DNA from: Procambarus clarkii
Taxonomy: Eukaryota > Arthropoda > Malacostraca > Decapoda > Cambaridae
DNA: 64,000 bases
Reading direction: 5' to 3'
Assembly: GCF_040958095.1 (NCBI RefSeq)
Contig: NC_091214.1
Coordinates: 6,961,100 to 7,025,099, forward strand
A model generated the notes under the pieces. It had not been told where the DNA came from. It searched no databases and saw only the letters and a list, made by a program, of their open reading frames with translations. Positions within the stretch are counted from its first letter, which is position 1. Each line of letters starts with the position of its first letter. This document shows positions 59,124 through 64,000 of this stretch, one piece after another. The position numbers and the translations under genes were made by a program.

Positions 59124-62100
59124 GTCCTGGGGACCATTCAGGCTTGTTCGCATTTGTGTTCCTCACGTGTGCCCCAAAGAATGAGGTGATTTGGTAAAAT
59201 GCTATGCCCAAGATTACTATCCGAGTGCCGGCGGTGGGGTGGTTCAAATAGCCTCGGCTATCACCTCATTATGTCCGGTCGTGATGGTCAAGTGGATTAA
59301 GGCGTCTTGTACATACCAGTTGCGTTGCTCCTGGGAGTATGGGTTCGAGTCACTTCTGGGGTGTGAGTTTTCAGTTGCATATTGTCCTGGGGACCATTCA
59401 GGCTTGTTTGCATTTGTGTTCCTCACGTGTGCCCCAAAGAATGAGGTGATTTGGTAAAATGCTATGCCCAAGATTACTATCCGAGTGCCGGCGGTGGGGT
59501 GGTTCAAATAGCCTCGGCTATCACCTCATTATGTCCGGTCGTGATGGTCAAGTGGATTAAGGCGTCTTGTACATACCAGTTGCGTTGCTCCTGGGAGTAT
59601 GGGTTCGAGTCACTTCTGGGGTGTGAGTTTTCAGTTGCATATTGTCCTGGGGACCATTCAGGCTTGTTCGCATTTGTGTTCCTCACGTGTGCCCCAAAGA
59701 ATGAGGTGATTTGGTAAAATGCTATGCCCAAGATTACTATCCGAGTGCCGGCGGTGGGGTGGTTCAAATAGCCTCGGCTATCACCTCATTATGTCCGGTC
59801 GTGATGGTCAAGTGGATTAAGGCGTCTTGTACATACCAGTTGCGTTGCTCCTGGGAGTATGGGTTCGAGTCACTTCTGGGGTGTGAGTTTTCAGTTGCAT
59901 ATTGTCCTGGGGACCATTCAGGCTTGTTCGCATTTGTGTTCCTCACGTGTGCCCCAAAGAATGAGGTGATTTGGTAAAATGCTATGCCCAAGATTACTAT
60001 CCGAGTGCCGGCGGTGGGGTGGTTCAAATAGCCTCGGCTATCACCTCATTATGTCCGGTCGTGATGGTCAAGTGGATTAAGGCGTCTTGTACATACCAGT
60101 TGCGTTGCTCCTGGGAGTATGGGTTCGAGTCACTTCTGGGGTGTGAGTTTTCAGTTGCATATTGTCCTGGGGACCATTCAGGCTTGTTCGCATTTGTGTT
60201 CCTCACGTGTGCCCCAAAGAATGAGGTGATTTGGTAAAATGCTATGCCCAAGATTACTATCCGAGTGCCGGCGGTGGGGTGGTTCAAATAGCCTCGGCTA
60301 TCACCTCATTATGTCCGGTCGTGATGGTCAAGTGGATTAAGGCGTCTTGTACATACCAGTTGCGTTGCTCCTGGGAGTATGGGTTCGAGTCACTTCTGGG
60401 GTGTGAGTTTTCAGTTGCATATTGTCCTGGGGACCATTCAGGCTTGTTCGCATTTGTGTTCCTCACGTGTGCCCCAAAGAATGAGGTGATTTGGTAAAAT
60501 GCTATGCCCAAGATTACTATCCGAGTGCCGGCGGTGGGGTGGTTCAAATAGCCTCGGCTATCACCTCATTATGTCCGGTCGTGATGGTCAAGTGGATTAA
60601 GGCGTCTTGTACATACCAGTTGCGTTGCTCCTGGGAGTATGGGTTCGAGTCACTTCTGGGGTGTGAGTTTTCAGTTGCATATTGTCCTGGGGACCATTCA
60701 GGCTTGTTCGCATTTGTGTTCCTCACGTGTGCCCCAAAGAATGAGGTGATTTGGTAAAATGCTATGCCCAAGATTACTATCCGAGTGCCGGCGGTGGGGT
60801 GGTTCAAATAGCCTCGGCTATCACCTCATTATGTCCGGTCGTGATGGTCAAGTGGATTAAGGCGTCTTGTACATACCAGTTGCGTTGCTCCTGGGAGTAT
60901 GGGTTCGAGTCACTTCTGGGGTGTGAGTTTTCAGTTGCATATTGTCCTGGGGACCATTCAGGCTTGTTCGCATTTGTGTTCCTCACGTGTGCCCCAAAGA
61001 ATGAGGTGATTTGGTAAAATGCTATGCCCAAGATTACTATCCGAGTGCCGGCGGTGGGGTGGTTCAAATAGCCTCGGCTATCACCTCATTATGTCCGGTC
61101 GTGATGGTCAAGTGGATTAAGGCGTCTTGTACATACCAGTTGCGTTGCTCCTGGGAGTATGGGTTCGAGTCACTTCTGGGGTGTGAGTTTTCAGTTGCAT
61201 ATTGTCCTGGGGACCATTCAGGCTTGTTCGCATTTGTGTTCCTCACGTGTGCCCCAAAGAATGAGGTGATTTGGTAAAATGCTATGCCCAAGATTACTAT
61301 CCGAGTGCCGGCGGTGGGGTGGTTCAAATAGCCTCGGCTATCACCTCATTATGTCCGGTCGTGATGGTCAAGTGGATTAAGGCGTCTTGTACATACCAGT
61401 TGCGTTGCTCCTGGGAGTATGGGTTCGAGTCACTTCTGGGGTGTGAGTTTTCAGTTGCATATTGTCCTGGGGACCATTCAGGCTTGTTCGCATTTGTGTT
61501 CCTCACGTGTGCCCCAAAGAATGAGGTGATTTGGTAAAATGCTATGCCCAAGATTACTATCCGAGTGCCGGCGGTGGGGTGGTTCAAATAGCCTCGGCTA
61601 TCACCTCATTATGTCCGGTCGTGATGGTCAAGTGGATTAAGGCGTCTTGTACATACCAGTTGCGTTGCTCCTGGGAGTATGGGTTCGAGTCACTTCTGGG
61701 GTGTGAGTTTTCAGTTGCATATTGTCCTGGGGACCATTCAGGCTTGTTCGCATTTGTGTTCCTCACGTGTGCCCCAAAGAATGAGGTGATTTGGTAAAAT
61801 GCTATGCCCAAGATTACTATCCGAGTGCCGGCGGTGGGGTGGTTCAAATAGCCTCGGCTATCACCTCATTATGTCCGGTCGTGATGGTCAAGTGGATTAA
61901 GGCGTCTTGTACATACCAGTTGCGTTGCTCCTGGGAGTATGGGTTCGAGTCACTTCTGGGGTGTGAGTTTTCAGTTGCATATTGTCCTGGGGACCATTCA
62001 GGCTTGTTCGCATTTGTGTTCCTCACGTGTGCCCCAAAGAATGAGGTGATTTGGTAAAATGCTATGCCCAAGATTACTATCCGAGTGCCGGCGGTGGGGT

Positions 62101-62754
62101 GGTTCAAATAGCCTCGGCTATCACCTCATTATGTCCGGTCGTGATGGTCAAGTGGATTAAGGCGTCTTGTACATACCAGTTGCGTTGCTCCTGGGAGTAT
62201 GGGTTCGAGTCACTTCTGGGGTGTGAGTTTTCAGTTGCATATTGTCCTGGGGACCATTCAGGCTTGTTCGCATTTGTGTTCCTCACGTGTGCCCCAAAGA
62301 ATGAGGTGATTTGGTAAAATGCTATGCCCAAGATTACTATCCGAGTGCCGGCGGTGGGGTGGTTCAAATAGCCTCGGCTATCACCTCATTATGTCCGGTC
62401 GTGATGGTCAAGTGGATTAAGGCGTCTTGTACATACCAGTTGCGTTGCTCCTGGGAGTATGGGTTCGAGTCACTTCTGGGGTGTGAGTTTTCAGTTGCAT
62501 ATTGTCCTGGGGACCATTCAGGCTTGTTCGCATTTGTGTTCCTCACGTGTGCCCCAAAGAATGAGGTGATTTGGTAAAATGCTATGCCCAAGATTACTAT
62601 CCGAGTGCCGGCGGTGGGGTGGTTCAAATAGCCTCGGCTATCACCTCATTATGTCCGGTCGTGATGGTCAAGTGGATTAAGGCGTCTTGTACATACCAGT
62701 TGCGTTGCTCCTGGGAGTATGGGTTCGAGTCACTTCTGGGGTGTGAGTTTTCAG

Positions 62755-62756
<2 letters not shown>
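59124..62756 (+). repeat. 260-bp SINE-derived satellite, right array
   Basis: About 14 units of 260 bp in opposite orientation to the left array, almost identical to it and to each other (one visible change near 59409). Each unit contains TGTCCGGTCGTGATGG, the A-box-like TGGTCAAGTGGATTAAGGCG, a variable-arm-like CAGTTGCGTTGCTCCTGGGA and the B-box GGGTTCGAGTC (first at 59341-59351). This is a Leu/Ser-type tRNA-derived head and so probably a SINE. The last unit breaks off after GTTTTCAGTT into (TA)n. Confidence 0.95.

Positions 62757-62833
<77 letters not shown>
62757..62833. repeat. (TA)n microsatellite, right boundary of the satellite array
   Basis: About 77 bp of TA directly after the last satellite unit. 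Confidence 0.95.
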
Positions 62834-62834
<1 letters not shown>

Positions 62835-63128
62835 CTGAATAAGTCATCTGATTTACTATTATACCTGAAGGAATAATTACCTAGATTTATATTTAATTTA
62901 TAAATTTACATTTTACATTTGTACATTTATATTTAATATAAATCTTTTTATATACAGGTGTTATATTTTTCCCTGGTGATTTTGATTCTAATTATTATGT
63001 ATGTACGTAACTACGAGTTTACACTGGTTGCATGCGGTTAGATACAGAGTCTTATGATCTCCCTAGACCGTTATGTTTTTGTCTCTGGTAGTGCAACGAG
63101 TCGTAAAGTACAGTTATGTTACAATGCC

Positions 63129-63217
63129 ATTTCTTTTTGGAATAGTTCTCAACGAGGTGACGGATGACTTGGCCAAACGTGCCACATCAAAACCACAAGT
63201 TTACATTGAAATTGAAA
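63129..63217 (+). mobile_element. LINE RNase H fragment (same as 28960-29061)
   Basis: GTTCTCAACGAGGTGACGG and GATGACTTGGCCAAACGTGC read LNE...DDLAKRA on the + strand. It continues the segment interrupted at 56913. Confidence 0.6.
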
Positions 63218-63517
63218 TAAGTTTATTGAGGTAAAATACACAAAAAGGGATGAGGTAGCTTAAGTTATTCTCACCTCGTTCAATACAATGTGTTCATATA
63301 TATATATATATAGACACATCACAAACCGTAAACATATTACCGAACATTCTGAGTGATAAACATATACATTTCTTCCTTTACACATGTAGTATGATACCAG
63401 ACGTACACACAGATACATTTATGACTAGATATATAGACAATTTGCAATAGACATTCAGACAACCAACAAAAGGTTACAATCTTGGTGCAAAATTCTTATA
63501 TTTCTCCAGAATATCCT
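63218..63517 (-). mobile_element. LINE 3' UTR fragment, minus strand
   Basis: Near-identical to 29062-29375, with AATAAACTTATTTC at its 3' end on the minus strand, and includes a short (TA)n at 63297-63311. It is cut at 63517 by a SINE-like sequence. Confidence 0.65.
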
Positions 63518-63652
63518 CATCCCCGACTGTCCAAGTGGTTGGGCATTATTCCATCTCCCGTCCCATCCCAAGGTCTTATCCTGACCCCTTCCAAGTGCTA
63601 TAATGTCGTAATGGCTTGGCGCTTTCCCTGATAATTAAAAAAAAATAAAGTA
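63518..63652 (+). mobile_element. SINE/LINE tail repeat
   Basis: CCCCGACTGTCCAAGTGGTT, CCATCCCAAGGTCTTATCC, TAATGGCTTGGCGCTTTCCC and an A-rich end form a block I recall as a common decapod repeat tail. The left part resembles a tRNA A-box, but no B-box is clear. Confidence 0.5.
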
Positions 63653-64000
63653 GACTCATTGCATATAGTATCAGGAAATGGTCTATATCACGGAAAATTG
63701 TACATATAGCTAAAAACGAAAACCACAATTATTTTTATTAATTTTTTACTTTACCAAATACCATGTACATTTCAGCAATTTCTGTTTTAAAGCAAAAAGA
63801 GTCAATTTAAAATAACAAAGCATTGTTATGATGACGAAAAAAACGTATTGAAGAACAGTCTATGGTAGATTTCGACTCCAATAGATTCACAAGATTTTTT
63901 GCAATTTGTTTCATTTCGGATAGATGCCCAAAAAGCAATCATGTGTTTGGGTAAGGTTGTCATATTGCTTGAAATTATCATATTAATAGGATAATTTTTC
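63653..64000. other. AT-rich DNA, nothing recognised
   Basis: No gene or known repeat seen up to the window edge. Confidence 0.5.

Noticed and set aside
59273-59365. Cluster of functional tRNA-Leu/Ser genes in the satellite
   Set aside because: A and B boxes are present, but the acceptor and anticodon stems do not fold properly and the unit carries 170 bp of extra body, as in a SINE.

Overview
The window is eukaryotic and almost certainly from a decapod crustacean, perhaps a crayfish (inference). The evidence is split genes with GT-AG introns, arthropod TTAGG-type repeats, long (TA)n tracts, tRNA-derived SINEs, I-like LINEs with an RNase H domain, and repeat families that I recall from decapod genomes. 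No rRNA gene, genuine tRNA gene or bacterial gene was recognised. Most of the 64 kb is repeats.

Host genes: two intact tandem paralogues of a glycine N-acyltransferase-like (GNAT fold) enzyme lie on the + strand. Copy A is 18769-25435 and copy B is 30235-47183. Each has four coding exons with identical phases and encodes 311 aa. They belong to a segmental duplication of about 14.68-25.6 kb against 26.6-47.36 kb. Intron 3 is about 4.6 kb in A and about 14.9 kb in B, because B took in a full-length 6.3 kb LINE and two poly(A)-tailed ORF1-only retroelements, all antisense to the gene. The matching empty sites are visible in A. A in turn carries a solo LTR that B lacks. The acetyl-CoA-binding exon 4 is nearly identical between the paralogues, whereas exons 1-3 have diverged.

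Left flank (1-14.7 kb): degraded LINE pieces, a foldback element with a TTAGG-like core interrupted by a full-length I-like LINE (2207-8510, minus strand, 14-bp target duplication), SINEs, a small MITE and AT-rich DNA.

Right flank (47.4-64 kb): a (TA)n tract, a 2.9 kb G-rich minisatellite, a 2.1 kb CT-rich minisatellite, a palindromic MITE with a TTAGG core, and a tandem dimer of a tRNA-derived SINE between (TA)n tracts. Next comes the most striking object: about 20 near-identical copies of a second tRNA-derived SINE unit (260 bp). They are arranged as two head-to-head arrays (57571-59075 and 59124-62756), bounded on both sides by (TA)n. The whole complex sits inside a sequence with solo-LTR-like ends and a 5-bp target duplication.

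The very long open frames in the G-rich and CT-rich minisatellites and the repeated 87/88-codon frames in the SINE array are by-products of repeat composition, not genes.
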